Origin: Mesorhizobium sp. Root102
Lineage (GTDB): Bacteria; Pseudomonadota; Alphaproteobacteria; Rhizobiales; Rhizobiaceae
Length of the DNA stretch: 64,000 nucleotides
Assembly (NCBI RefSeq): GCF_001425625.1
Contig: NZ_LMCP01000044.1
Coordinates: 281,020 to 345,019, forward strand
Reading direction: 5' to 3'
The number at the start of each line of letters is the position of its first letter. The first letter of the stretch is position 1. Both the position numbers and the translations under genes were made by a program. Positions 42,701 to 50,944 of the stretch are shown here, piece by piece. The notes beneath the pieces were generated by a model that did no database searches, had not been told where the DNA came from, and saw only the letters and a program-made list of their open reading frames with translations.

Positions 42701-42840
42701 CGCTCTACACGACGCCGGTGATCTACCTGTATCTTGAGCGGCTCAGTGAATTCCTGGGTGCCTTGCGAGGCGCGAGCACACTGCCCGTGGAACCCGAGCA
42801 AGGCGAACTCTTCTCCGAAACGACGCACCCAGCCGGCTAG
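39700..42840 (+). CDS. RND multidrug efflux permease (MdtB/C-AcrB type)
   Basis: 1046 residues, full length for the family, starting at GTG. N-terminus VSAPFIHRPIATSLLMAGLL; porter-domain motif PGADPETMASSVATPLEQQI; proton-relay Asp pair in GFVVDDAVVVIENIVRHVEE; duplicated second half with IPKGFFPQQDTG and IVKKNGIMLVDFALQVERSE. It works as a trimeric proton-driven exporter in the inner membrane. VKKNGIMLVDFA with the adjacent porter motif is typical of MdtB/C-like HAE-1 pumps; substrates unknown. A short GC hairpin (CCAGCC/GGCTGG, 42829-42845) overlaps the stop. Confidence 0.95.
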   Translation: MNVSAPFIHRPIATSLLMAGLLLCGLATYQLLPVASLPNVNFPTLQVSAQLPGADPETMASSVATPLEQQISQLPGVTQLTSTSALGSTQLTIQFDLSRSVDSAAVDVLSAINAASPFLPQGIPYPPTIRKVNPADTPILVLALTSDTLPLTTVDAYAENILLPKISQISGVGLVGIGGQQKPAIRVQINPQAAAARGIGLEDVRNVLGEANVDIAKGTLNGPRQTFTLNTNDQLLKPAPYNDIVVAYRNGSPVRIRDIGTAIDGPENQFVAAWFGKKPAILLAIRRLPGANVIETVGRIQALLPQLQASIPPGIKVSVVSDRTQTIRASVEDVQFTLMLTIALVVMVIFLFLRNFWATVIPAVTVPLSLIGTFAVLYVFGYSLDNLSLMALSIAVGFVVDDAVVVIENIVRHVEEGLTPMQAALKGSGEIGFTIVSITLSLIAVFIPLFLMGGYVGELFQEFAVTVSVSLILSLVISLTLTPMMCAHLLRHEADIRHGRLYDICESGFDALLGVYERGLRIVLRHSFVTLLVMLGTIAITGYLYLVIPKGFFPQQDTGLIIGLTEADQDISFPAMAERQQAIIDTVLKDPAVASVAGSIGATGGSTLNRGTMYIALKPNNQRDVSADQVISRLSSQLAKTQGITLYMQAAQDITIGGRVSKTQYQYTLADADSNELNHWAPIFLDKLKGLPGIVDVATDQENAGPLLDVTVNREVASSFGILPSTIDNTLDDAFGQRIVSTMFTQLNQYHVVLEVSPEFQYGPEALKDIYLNSSTGQQVPLSALVTSVTKAAPIVVNHQSMFPAVTISFNLKPGAALGDAVAAIQQFERDAGTPASLATSFQGSAQAFQSALSGTPILIGVALVVIYIILGVLYESIIHPITILSTLPSAAIGALLLLMAVHMDFSVIAMIGVILLIGIVKKNGIMLVDFALQVERSEGLSPRESIYRACTIRFRPILMTTMAAMLGGVPMMLGSGAGSEIRQPLGYTIVGGLVLSQILTLYTTPVIYLYLERLSEFLGALRGASTLPVEPEQGELFSETTHPAG

Positions 42841-42849
42841 GCTGGAGGT

Positions 42850-43212
42850 TCAGGTCCCGTTGTCGGGGGGTATGAAGCAGTAGACGGTGTTCCCAGCCGC
42901 GCAAATGTGGGCCGTTTCGTTCCATGAGTAGGGGTGTTCAGGAACCCTTTTGGGCGGCTCGATCGGCGTCCATACTCCATTGAGTTTGCCCCACCACTTT
43001 CCCCCCTCGAACTTGGCGACCGTTGGCCGACAGTCGCCGCCGTTGCAGCATGAGCCACCCAGCGTGTTATGCATCCCTCTGTAGATGTTGTGCCACTTCT
43101 CGTGCCCCTGGCCGTAGTTGCCCTCGGGCGGGCCAGCCGGGGCGTGGGAAGTGTGGTCCTGAGCCAGTGCGGGGCTGGCCACCAGCAGGAAAACCAGTAG
43201 GCGGAAGTCCAT
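42850..43212 (-). CDS. Secreted hypothetical protein with GSCCNGGDCRP motif
   Basis: 120 residues: signal peptide (MDFRLLVFLLVASPALAQ), a His-rich linker (DHTSHAPAGPPEGNYGQGHE), then WHNIYRGMHNTLGGSCCNGG with DCRPTVAKFEGGKWWGKLNG and a final Cys pair region (AHICAAGNTVYCFIPP). The CCNGxDCRP motif is shared by many exported Rhizobiales proteins of unknown role; four to five Cys suggest disulfides or metal binding. It is convergent with the RND permease, ten bases apart. Just upstream is a short Cys-rich frame that overlaps it. Confidence 0.75.
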   Translation of the reverse strand: MDFRLLVFLLVASPALAQDHTSHAPAGPPEGNYGQGHEKWHNIYRGMHNTLGGSCCNGGDCRPTVAKFEGGKWWGKLNGVWTPIEPPKRVPEHPYSWNETAHICAAGNTVYCFIPPDNGT

Positions 43213-43324
43213 CGCTCAACATCCTCCATTCGGTGTTGTGGGTTGTCTCATCGAAACATTCCCGAGAGCAAAAATAGTACTGGTGAGGTAGTTCCACCTC
43301 ACACGCGCAGCTTAGACATTTCAT
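43067..43324 (-). CDS. Short zinc-ribbon-like frame, uncertain
   Basis: From the ATG at 43324 the frame gives MKCLSCACEVELPHQYYFCS then RECFDETTHNTEWRML: a CxxC...CxxxC pattern like a small zinc finger. Only the first ~38 codons lie outside the 42850-43212 gene; the rest runs through it in another frame (Gly/Pro/Arg-rich, chance-like). It may be a real small zinc-binding protein cut by rearrangement, or an overlapping gene. Confidence 0.35.
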   Translation of the reverse strand: MKCLSCACEVELPHQYYFCSRECFDETTHNTEWRMLSDGLPPTGFPAGGQPRTGSGPHFPRPGWPARGQLRPGAREVAQHLQRDA

Positions 43325-43407
43325 TCGTTGCTCCTTCTCTTCCCTGGAAGCATGCATTGGTTTTGCCATCGGCTTGAATCATCCATTGGTATGGCTGCGC
43401 AAGCTAA

Positions 43408-44192
43408 TTGGTGAAACGGTTACTTATGGTGTCCTGCCGAGTAGATCAGACGCAACGGGCGAAACTCGAACTTGGGCGGCGTTTGCGAAAGATATTTTTT
43501 TTGCTTGAGCGCAACACTCGACGCTCGATCACGGGGATTCAACGCATGGCGACCAGGAAGTCGACGCGGCCCTACAAGTCCTCTGCCGGAGGTTGGGGCG
43601 TGCTGCGGGCGACCGGCCTTGCCCGCACAGAGCAAGGCATCGCAATGGGCGCTGTCCGGCTCGGGTGCTTCTTGCCCCTGGGTCGCGGTCGGCATGGTTC
43701 GGTGCCTGGCTCCGCGGTTCCTGCCGACACAGGCCCGCTCGACTCGCCGGTCATCGACGCGCTGTCATGGCACGAGCGTCTCGGTAAGTCGCGCTGGTTC
43801 GAACTCTTTGCCGTGATGGCACCGCCCTGTCTTTTCGCCGTGCTCGCGGGCAGCACCACGGACGCGGGTGCCAGATCGTTTTTGGTTTGCCTCGCCATCT
43901 ATTCGGATGCGCTGATCGCCTTGCTTTGGTTTGTAGAGAAAGACGATGTCCAGACTGAACCGCCCCTGTCTCGTGCGCGCCCCTGCCGGACGGTCCGATC
44001 CGTGAAGGGCCAAGGGGATCGTCCCCAATTCCTGCAGTCAGTGGATGTAAGCGAAACCCATGGACGACGAAGCGCTCGGCATCGGGCGCTTCGAGGTGAT
44101 CGAGGAGGTGATCGAGGCCGAATCCTGGATCACCGTCGCCCTCGATTGCGAGCGCCTGGCCTGACGGGTCAATTTTTCGGTAGGAGAGTGGG
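43408..44192 (+). pseudogene. Composite degenerate region with possible YdeP/FdhF-like 5' remnant
   Basis: One long plus frame (269 codons, to 44217) reads through dissimilar pieces. Near 43546 MATRKSTRPYKSSAGGWGVL followed by RATG resembles the N-terminus of YdeP/FdhF-like molybdopterin oxidoreductases (AGGWG motif), then similarity stops. From about 43768 comes a piece with two hydrophobic stretches (FELFAVMAPPCLFAVLAG; FLVCLAIYSDALIALLWFVE) of unknown origin. A short frame at 44060-44164 (MDDEALGIGRFEVIEEVIEA) is also present. I read this as a patchwork of gene fragments. Confidence 0.4.
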
Positions 44193-45101
44193 ATGGCTAA
44201 CCGGGCCTGGCACCTGACGGTGCCCAGCTTTTTATTGTCTCTCGTTGCAAGTTCGGAAGCATCGGCGTCCTACGTTGGGGACCGCTTCTTACCCTCGACT
44301 CTGGCGACCGTCGTTCCCACCCCGGCCGATTTCGTCAATTTTCCCCAATTGACGCAGTTGCCTGACACCGCCTCGCGCGAGGTCGATTTTCCTTTCTCCT
44401 ACAGCAAGCTCATCACCCCGGATTGGTCGGTCTCGTTCACCGCGAACTACCGCATGATCGATCAGAAGGGGAGCGCACGGGCGGGCTTCGACGATCTGGT
44501 GCTCGGCACACAGTACGAACTCTATTCCAGTGCCGAGCATGAGTTCGTGCTCTCGGCAGGCGGCACGCTGGCGCTGGGCGGCACCGGATCGTCCGACATC
44601 GGTGCCAAGTCGTTCTCCGTGCTGACGCCGACCGTATACGTGGGCAAGGGCTTCGGCGATCTGTCGGATTCTATGGCGTGGCTGCGACCGGTCAATGTCA
44701 CCGCGACCCTCGGAGTCGCACTGCCAACCGAATCCGCCACCGTGACCGGCACCACCTCGGTCGACAACCCAGACATCCTGCAATGGGGCTTTGCCCTGGA
44801 ATACAGCCTGCTCACCAATTCACATTCCGCAGGCAAGGGGAATGCTCATCGCTTCGCCGAGGGTTTGGTGCCGCTGGTGGAATTTGCGATGCAGACGCCG
44901 CTGAACGGACCGTCGGCCGGAGAGACCGCGGGCACGATCAATCCTGGCGTCATCTGGGTGGGCGAGTACGCCCAACTCGGGGTAGAGGCGATCATTCCGA
45001 TCAAGGAGAGCTCGGGCCGCGACATCGGCGTGCGTGCACAGCTCCACTTCTATCTAGGCAACATCTTTTCGAACGCGATCGGAAAGCCGATCTTCGACTG
45101 A
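44193..45101 (+). CDS. Outer-membrane beta-barrel-like protein, hypothetical
   Basis: 302 residues: signal peptide (HLTVPSFLLSLVASSEASAS), then alternating amphipathic strands ending in FYLGNIFSNAIGKPIFD, consistent with an outer-membrane barrel. Segments such as WSVSFTANYRMIDQ, LVLGTQYELY, HEFVLSAGGTLALGGTG and LGVEAIIPIKESSGRDIGVR resemble the MetA-pathway/transporter-type OM proteins. The aromatic-pathway family name should not be taken as function. No operon partner; ATG is preceded by TAGGAGAG. Confidence 0.65.
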   Translation: MANRAWHLTVPSFLLSLVASSEASASYVGDRFLPSTLATVVPTPADFVNFPQLTQLPDTASREVDFPFSYSKLITPDWSVSFTANYRMIDQKGSARAGFDDLVLGTQYELYSSAEHEFVLSAGGTLALGGTGSSDIGAKSFSVLTPTVYVGKGFGDLSDSMAWLRPVNVTATLGVALPTESATVTGTTSVDNPDILQWGFALEYSLLTNSHSAGKGNAHRFAEGLVPLVEFAMQTPLNGPSAGETAGTINPGVIWVGEYAQLGVEAIIPIKESSGRDIGVRAQLHFYLGNIFSNAIGKPIFD

Positions 45102-45404
45102 TCGCGCGCCGCGTTGTGTATGAACAGACCAGGATCCTCAGCGGCCAGAGGCCAGGCCGCCATGCGAGGGCCTCGGATCAATCCGACGACGAGGGGCGCC
45201 CTGGTCTTATGCCCCGCATCACTTCTTGTTGGTCGAATTATACTCCAATGCTATGAAGATAAACAATTACAGCCACGTCGGATGTGTTTCGTATACTGCC
45301 GCGAGACGCGTTTCAAAACCTATGTAAACGTCACCGGCATGAGCGACAATTCTGTCGCCAATTCGAGTTTCGCCGGCTGCGCAACAGAACAACAGGTGAA
45401 ACAC

Positions 45405-45671
45405 ATGAGCTCTCTTCCAATCGCGGCTGCATTAGCGGCAGTCCTCCTGTCGACCGCTTGGGCCGCCGCCGCAGGTTCGCCTCCGGGACACACGCAGGTG
45501 AAGTTCAATCACGCCGAACGAAAAACGAACAGCAACCACTCATCGTTGCCGCGGCCCGTTCAAGAACCGACAAGCAGATCGGCCAAGAAGCCCGTATCGC
45601 AGCTCGATAACGACGGGGACAAGTATCCCTCGACCGATTCCGGCCTCTTTTCGGGCATGAACGGGTTTTGA
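45405..45671 (+). CDS. Small secreted hypothetical protein
   Basis: 88 residues: signal peptide (MSSLPIAAALAAVLLSTAWA, cleavage near AAAG), then a polar, Lys/Ser/Asn-rich mature part ending DKYPSTDSGLFSGMNGF. The DSGLFSGMNGF end recalls the GWFDGINSFK end of the secreted protein at 60724, a loose similarity. The same frame runs upstream to 45114 without protein-like character, so the ATG before the signal sequence is taken. No family recognised. Confidence 0.5.
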   Translation: MSSLPIAAALAAVLLSTAWAAAAGSPPGHTQVKFNHAERKTNSNHSSLPRPVQEPTSRSAKKPVSQLDNDGDKYPSTDSGLFSGMNGF

Positions 45672-45967
45672 TGCGAAGGCGTCACGCGACGTGGTGATTG
45701 CGGCTGAGGCTGCCTTGACCGCGCCGTCGACTTGAGTTGGCCCCATCTGTGACAGAGCTTGGCGAACTGCCGACAGCGCTGTCCATTCCTTCCTGTCCGG
45801 GACGTCGCTAAGAGGCGGTCGAGCGCCCGTGGCGACGTCGGATATCTGTCTTCGAAATCGCGCGACACATCGCGCCGCAAGCAGGTCGCATCGCCGAAGG
45901 TGTCGACGCCGGCAACACTTCGGCGATCGACCGTAAATCGGCTCTGCTCGGGAGGCAGGAGAAAAAT

Positions 45968-45994
45968 GGGCCGATGACAGCATGTCATCGGCCC
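45968..45994 (-). terminator. Intrinsic terminator reading leftward
   Basis: A perfect 12-base-pair stem (GGGCCGATGACA with TGTCATCGGCCC) and three-base loop. On the minus strand it is followed by CATTTTTCTCC, a classic T-tailed terminator. It lies about 90 bases beyond the end of the doubtful minus-strand gene at 46082, the only candidate it could serve. Confidence 0.8.
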
Positions 45995-46081
45995 AAGAAC
46001 TCGAGCGGTGAGAAACGCTCCTGGGGGGAAGAGCGCCTTCACAATCGATCGGCGGGCGAGGGAGGGGAGAGGCCCGCAGGA

Positions 46082-46279
46082 TCAATCTGGCACGAGTTGG
46101 AGCGCTGCCACGATGGTGGACGGAAATGGGATCGAAACCACCGATCGCAGCGCCGACTTGAAGCCTAGCGCTTCTTGCTGCCGGTGCTTCGTCGTTCTTG
46201 CCGGCTTTGCATCCAGCTTGCGGATTTCGCGCGGAACGTCAAAAGTCCAGGCCATGCAGGGATCCTCGTTCAGGGTCAT
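46082..46279 (-). CDS. Possible small protein upstream of a terminator
   Basis: A 65-residue frame from ATG 46279 (MTLNEDPCMAWTFDVPREIR, ending IVAALQLVPD), open to 46408. No family recognised and codon quality is middling. The only support is the strong minus-strand terminator downstream, which implies that something is transcribed leftward here; it could equally be a non-coding RNA. Confidence 0.3.
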   Translation of the reverse strand: MTLNEDPCMAWTFDVPREIRKLDAKPARTTKHRQQEALGFKSALRSVVSIPFPSTIVAALQLVPD

Positions 46280-46514
46280 CAAGACGTGACGTCCAGTAGC
46301 GCAAAATCGACCAATCACCTGGGATCGGCCGGGATTAAAGAACCGGCCAATTGGTCCGCGCGGCACAAGCACCATTACTATCGATCGCGATGTCCAATCA
46401 CAAACCAAAGTATGAGTGGTTCAAACCAATACTCTATTACCGCCGACGGATGTAGGATGGGATAAATCATCGCCGGCGCCTTAGGCTGACATCAAATGGG
46501 ATAACCCGAAGGAT

Positions 46515-47585
46515 GTGCGCCAAGCCATGTTGATGAATCCTGCCTCCAGCGACATCGATACACTCGCGATTGCTGCCTTCGCGGCCAATGCTCGGCGGCC
46601 GGAGCAAAGGGGACCATTCCTGTCGGCGGATTGGCGTGCTCCGTTCAACGGCGGAAAGGCACACCGTACCAACTCCGTGGCGCATGCGCAGTTTTGGCGC
46701 CGGAGTGCCGATGGGGCCGACTACCGTGTCGAGATATCTTCAGCCGACGCCGTGAGTAGTCGCACGGCGATTTCGGATGGGATAGTTGCCGAGGTGGTCC
46801 AGGCCGCCGGCCATGACAAATTCGAATTCCGGTTTCGCGCGCCCATGCACTTGCTGGTGGTCTACGAGCAGGGGACGCGGCGAGATGGTGATACCTTCGT
46901 CGAAGGTTTGCCCCGATCGAAACTGCGGGATTTTGGTCGCCGGCTTACCTTGGTGCCCGCCGGTTGCGAATATCTTGAATGGCATGCGCCGCGGACGTTT
47001 GCGCGTCTCATGTTTGTCTATCTTGATCCTGCCAAGCTGCAAGTTCCGTTCAACGCTGGCATGACAGATGTGACGTTCGCGGCGAAGCTTTTCTTTGAGG
47101 ACGCAACGCTTTTGGGCACGGCCCTCAAACTGATGAGGTCGCTAGAAAATCCTACCCCGGAGAGCCGGTGCTACCTGGAAGCACTGGGCATCGTCCTGGC
47201 TCATGAGCTGATCCGTTTCCACGAGGGGACGCCGAGAGCCGAACCTCAGCTTCGAGGCGGGCTTGCGGCTTGGCAGCAGCGGGTGGTCACGGCGCATATC
47301 GAGGCGCATTTGGGCGAACCGGTACCGCTCGCCACTCTCGCGCAGCTTGCCAGGTTGAGCCCATGCTATTTTTGCCGTGCCTTCAAGCTGTCTTTTGGGA
47401 TGCCTCCGCATCGGTATCTTACCAGCCGTCGAATCGAGCATGCCAAAGGTCTCCTTGCGACGCGCGCTCATTCGGTGACGGACATCGGATTGACTGTCGG
47501 ATATAGCGAGACCAGCTCATTCACGGCCGCTTTTCGCAAGGCGACCGGCCTGACGCCGAGCGCCTACCAGCGGAGCCTAGTCTAA
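46515..47585 (+). CDS. AraC-family transcriptional regulator
   Basis: 356 residues from GTG 46515 (ATG 46527 and 46533 also possible). The N-terminal ~240 residues look like a cupin-like sensing domain of the AraC-binding type (AHAQFWRRSADGADYRVEIS). The C-terminal double helix-turn-helix is clear: PVPLATLAQLARLSPCYFCR with AFKLSFGMPPHRYLTSRRIE, then VTDIGLTVGYSETSSFTAAF and GLTPSAYQRSL. The effector is unknown. It is convergent with the dehydrogenase gene downstream, so no target is implied by context. Confidence 0.9.
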   Translation: MRQAMLMNPASSDIDTLAIAAFAANARRPEQRGPFLSADWRAPFNGGKAHRTNSVAHAQFWRRSADGADYRVEISSADAVSSRTAISDGIVAEVVQAAGHDKFEFRFRAPMHLLVVYEQGTRRDGDTFVEGLPRSKLRDFGRRLTLVPAGCEYLEWHAPRTFARLMFVYLDPAKLQVPFNAGMTDVTFAAKLFFEDATLLGTALKLMRSLENPTPESRCYLEALGIVLAHELIRFHEGTPRAEPQLRGGLAAWQQRVVTAHIEAHLGEPVPLATLAQLARLSPCYFCRAFKLSFGMPPHRYLTSRRIEHAKGLLATRAHSVTDIGLTVGYSETSSFTAAFRKATGLTPSAYQRSLV

Positions 47586-47610
47586 GTCTAGACCACAGGA
47601 CGCCTTGGGA

Positions 47611-48549
47611 TCAGGCTGCGGCCTCAACGGGGGTTAGCACGGGCTCTCCATCAAAGAAGGCGTCGAGGTTTGCACGCACGAGCGTCCCCATGCGGCTCAG
47701 GGCCAAATCGGTAACGCCGGCAATGTGTGGCGATAGAAACAGGTTGGGAATGTCAGCCCAGCGCCTGGGTGAGGCCGGCTCATCCTGGTAGACGTCCAGC
47801 GCGGCAGCTCGCAGCGCACCGCGCGTGAGCGCATCGATCAGCGCACTCTCGTCGACTAGCGATCCTCGGGCCACATTGACGATGGCGCCTTGGGAGCCAA
47901 GCGCCTGCAGCACGCTCGCCGAAATCAGTCCGCGGTTGCCCTTCTTGGCGGGCGCGGCGACCACCAGCACATCACTTGCCTGTGCAAGTCCGAGAATGCT
48001 CGCTGCCTTCGGCCAAGGGGTGCCAGGCTTGTCATGTGGCCCCCACCACGAAGTCACCATCCGCAGCACATCCGCCCTATGAGCGATCGCACGTCCGATG
48101 CTGCCCAGTCCAACGATGCCGAGCCGGAGCCCCGCGACGGAACGCGTTATCATCTTCCGGCCTGATCGCCATTCGCCGGCGCGAACCCAGCGATCGCCGG
48201 TGGAGATACTCCTGTAGATGTTCAATATCTGCGCGATCGCAAAGTCGGCCACGTCCTCGTGGTTGACGTTCTGGGCATGCGTCACAATGATGCCGTGCTC
48301 TCGGGCCCAGTCCACATCTATTCCGTCATAACCCGTGTTGAAGCAGGCTATCAGGGCAAGGTTCGGCAGGACCTGCAGAAAGTTCGTATCAAATGGACGG
48401 CTTCCGTCGACGATCACGGCACGGGCGGAACACGAGCCAGCCTCCGAAATGGGAGAGGCAAGCTCGACGATTTGATACTTGGCTCCGAGCATGTCGCGTA
48501 GAAACGGCGCGAGATATGGGTGCGCCAGAGCCACCAACTCCTTTTCCAT
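47611..48549 (-). CDS. D-isomer-specific 2-hydroxyacid dehydrogenase
   Basis: 312 residues. NAD(P)-binding Rossmann motif LRLGIVGLGSIGRAIAHRAD; catalytic Arg in IVNVARGSLVDESALIDAL; Glu in ALDVYQDEPASP; and catalytic His in NLFLSPHIAGVTDLA, the full triad of the family. It reduces 2-oxoacids or oxidises D-2-hydroxyacids such as glyoxylate/hydroxypyruvate or related acids; substrate unresolved. ATG 48549 is preceded by GGAGGCGAG and fits the usual length; the frame is open to 48672. Alone, convergent with the AraC regulator. Confidence 0.9.
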   Translation of the reverse strand: MEKELVALAHPYLAPFLRDMLGAKYQIVELASPISEAGSCSARAVIVDGSRPFDTNFLQVLPNLALIACFNTGYDGIDVDWAREHGIIVTHAQNVNHEDVADFAIAQILNIYRSISTGDRWVRAGEWRSGRKMITRSVAGLRLGIVGLGSIGRAIAHRADVLRMVTSWWGPHDKPGTPWPKAASILGLAQASDVLVVAAPAKKGNRGLISASVLQALGSQGAIVNVARGSLVDESALIDALTRGALRAAALDVYQDEPASPRRWADIPNLFLSPHIAGVTDLALSRMGTLVRANLDAFFDGEPVLTPVEAAA

Positions 48550-48853
48550 CACAGACTCGCCTCCGATTGGGGATCTCCAAGCGTCGGCAAGTTTGGCTGA
48601 TCTTGACCGATCTGCGAATAATCTTGGAGCGCTGGCCGAAGGATACATCAGATGGATCAGGCCCATACCCATGGATTAGGCGCTGTCATCGCTCTATGCG
48701 CTGTTCGGGCCGGGTAGCCGCGAAAGCCGACGGCTCGGAGTTCTTACGGCGCCGACGGCTGCTGCACGCGAGCGCATCCTCGTTCTCGACGGCGCCCTAG
48801 GGCCGCCTGGCAATACCGTCGTCCCGGCGGTTTTTGGCATCGCACACGTCATC
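48550..48853. other. Gap with no supported gene
   Basis: 304 bases between the dehydrogenase start and the protease stop; nothing convincing on either strand. Confidence 0.5.
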
Positions 48854-50380
48854 TCAGCCGTTACCGGACGGCACAGCGATGAAGGTCTGCCGTTCGCCAC
48901 GCTTGATCAGCAGCAGCACCGACTTCTTGCTGGATTTTGTTGCGGCACTAATGGCCTGGCTCGTCTCCTTGGCAGTCTGTACCGGCACGCGATTGACCGA
49001 GACGACGATGTCGCCCAATTCAATGCCGGAGGTGGCTGCCGGCTCGTCCGGATCGATACCCTCGACCACGGCGCCGCGCACCTGCGAAGGCACATTCAGG
49101 GCCTGGCGGACGGTTTGATCGAGGTCACCAAGCGCCAGACCGAGTGTTGGAAAACTGGAATGCAGCGGCTGGGAAGAGTTGATCGCGGCCACCTGTTTGA
49201 CGCTGTCGTCATTGCCGCCGACGACCACCGACAACGCAACTATCTTCCCATTGCGCCAAACGGACATCGCCTCCCTTTTCCCCGGCAAGAGATCCGCCAC
49301 GGCTCGAGACAGGGTCTTGGGCTCCTTGATGGTTTGACCGGCAAATCCGGTGATGACGTCGCCGGTCTCGATGCCCGCATGAGCGGCGGGCGATCCATCG
49401 CCGACATGAGCGACCAAAGCACCCTCAGGCGTCGGCAGACCGAGGGCGCTGGCGAGGTCGGTTGTAATCGGCTGCATCTCGATGCCGAGCAGCCCATGTT
49501 CGATCGAACCGTTCTTCACCAGCTTGGCGACGATCTGTCTGGCCTCATTGGAAGGGATCGCAAATCCGACGCCGACGCTGCCGCCATTGGGTGAGTAGAT
49601 CGCGGTGTTGATACCCACGACAGCGCCGCTGATGTCGACAAGAGGCCCACCCGAATTGCCGTGGTTGATCGGCGCGTCGATCTGAAGGAAATCGTCGTAG
49701 GGACCACTGTTGAGGTCACGCCCGCGGGCGGAAACGATTCCCGCAGTGACTGTCGTTCCGATGCCGAACGGATTGCCAATCGCCAGAATCGGGTCGCCTG
49801 CCCTGAGTCCGTCGGAATTACCCCAGGCTACAGTGGGAAGGGGCTTCCCAGCCTTTACTTTCAGGACCGCAAGGTCCGACTTTGCGTCGTGGCCGACAAG
49901 GGTCGCCGGCAGCTCGGTTCCATTATCAAGCGTCACCATGATATCCGAAGCTCCGTCGATGACATGGTTGTTGGTGACGATGGTGCCGTCTGAGCTGACG
50001 ATGAAGCCGGAACCAAGGGCCTCTGCCAGTTGCGTCGCTCCTTGCGGTGGAGCCTTGGGTGCCGGGATTCTCCGATTGCCGAAGAATTGCGGCAACCGCT
50101 CATCGGACGACAGACCGCTGTCTGAGGGTTGAGTTTGATCATCGGGCGCCGATGACGTTTTCATGATCGATGTGATCGTCACAACCGCCGGCTTGTCGGC
50201 CGCCACGATCGGAGCATAGGAGGTGGCCGAGGCGCCAATGGCGGAGGCAACCGGGGACGAGCCCGCTTGTGTATCGGCCAAACTCGCGTTCAGAGCGACC
50301 CCAGCGGCGAGCGGCGTTACGAAGACGGCGGAGAAAAGCAGCACGGCGCGGTGCCTGCGGGGGATGTTGAAAGTTGACAT
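48854..50380 (-). CDS. DegP/HtrA (Do)-type periplasmic serine protease
   Basis: 508 residues: signal sequence (HRAVLLFSAVFVTPLAAGVA), a trypsin-like domain with the triad in VTNNHVIDGASDIMV (His), AKSDLAVLKVKAGK (Asp) and INHGNSGGPLVDISG (Ser), then two PDZ domains (EGALVAHVGDGSPAAHAGIE; GAVVEGIDPDEPAATSGIEL). It degrades or refolds damaged envelope proteins. The pre-protease linker is Ser/Pro-rich. No kinase or sigma-E-like neighbour; the presence of a second rpoH in the window fits with envelope stress regulation only by inference. Confidence 0.92.
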   Translation of the reverse strand: MSTFNIPRRHRAVLLFSAVFVTPLAAGVALNASLADTQAGSSPVASAIGASATSYAPIVAADKPAVVTITSIMKTSSAPDDQTQPSDSGLSSDERLPQFFGNRRIPAPKAPPQGATQLAEALGSGFIVSSDGTIVTNNHVIDGASDIMVTLDNGTELPATLVGHDAKSDLAVLKVKAGKPLPTVAWGNSDGLRAGDPILAIGNPFGIGTTVTAGIVSARGRDLNSGPYDDFLQIDAPINHGNSGGPLVDISGAVVGINTAIYSPNGGSVGVGFAIPSNEARQIVAKLVKNGSIEHGLLGIEMQPITTDLASALGLPTPEGALVAHVGDGSPAAHAGIETGDVITGFAGQTIKEPKTLSRAVADLLPGKREAMSVWRNGKIVALSVVVGGNDDSVKQVAAINSSQPLHSSFPTLGLALGDLDQTVRQALNVPSQVRGAVVEGIDPDEPAATSGIELGDIVVSVNRVPVQTAKETSQAISAATKSSKKSVLLLIKRGERQTFIAVPSGNG

Positions 50381-50647
50381 GATCGCGATCCGTGCGAGGC
50401 CTTGGTCCTGGCGCCGTGGCGTGTTCCTCGTGCGGAACCGTCTATCCGGCGTATGGCCGATCGGATGCGCTAGCCTCGCTGATGAACTTCCGATCGCGCC
50501 GATTTACTTGAGCTGGTGCCGGTTGCCTCCGGGTTGTCTTCTTGTTTGCAAGACTGGCCGTCACTTGCGGGACGACGCGGTTTCTTTCTAGAAAGATCGG
50601 CCATTTCGATTTTGGAAGTGTCTCCTCGCTGGAGTCCGCATTGGGCT

Positions 50648-50944
50648 TCAGTCAATTTTGGCCACTTCAGCTGCCTGATCTGGGATCAAGAGCACCCGGT
50701 AGGTCGTGCCCTCGCACTTGAGCAGGTAAGCGGTCTGATTTGGGACGGACTCGGCCTCAATGCGATCCGCAGAACTCGGATTTTTGCAAGGGAAGCCCTG
50801 GCTTCGCACTTGGTCGGCAACGACAGCAGTCACGGTGTCCTGGTCCTTGGCTGTGGCGGTCGCTACAGTACCGGCGAGACAGATCGACAAAAAAACGCCG
50901 GCGCCAATGGATGAAATCCGCAACAGCGCTCGATTACAGCCCAT
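50648..50944 (-). CDS. Small secreted hypothetical protein
   Basis: 98 residues from ATG 50944: signal peptide (LLRISSIGAGVFLSICLAGT, cleavage near ATA-KD) then a compact mature domain with two Cys (SQGFPCKNPSSADRIEAESV; AYLLKCEGTTYRVLLIPDQA). The layout, one disulfide and a TYRV strand, matches many short Rhizobiales periplasmic proteins of unknown function. The open frame extends to 51034; ATG 50962 is an alternative start. Confidence 0.65.
   Translation of the reverse strand: MGCNRALLRISSIGAGVFLSICLAGTVATATAKDQDTVTAVVADQVRSQGFPCKNPSSADRIEAESVPNQTAYLLKCEGTTYRVLLIPDQAAEVAKID

Larger units (their letters stand above)
45672..46514. other. Gap with only a doubtful minus-strand gene
   Basis: About 840 bases. 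It holds the strong hairpin at 45968 and a possible small minus-strand gene (46082-46279). Other frames (45540-46085 - and 45759-45977 +) show no motifs. Confidence 0.4.
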
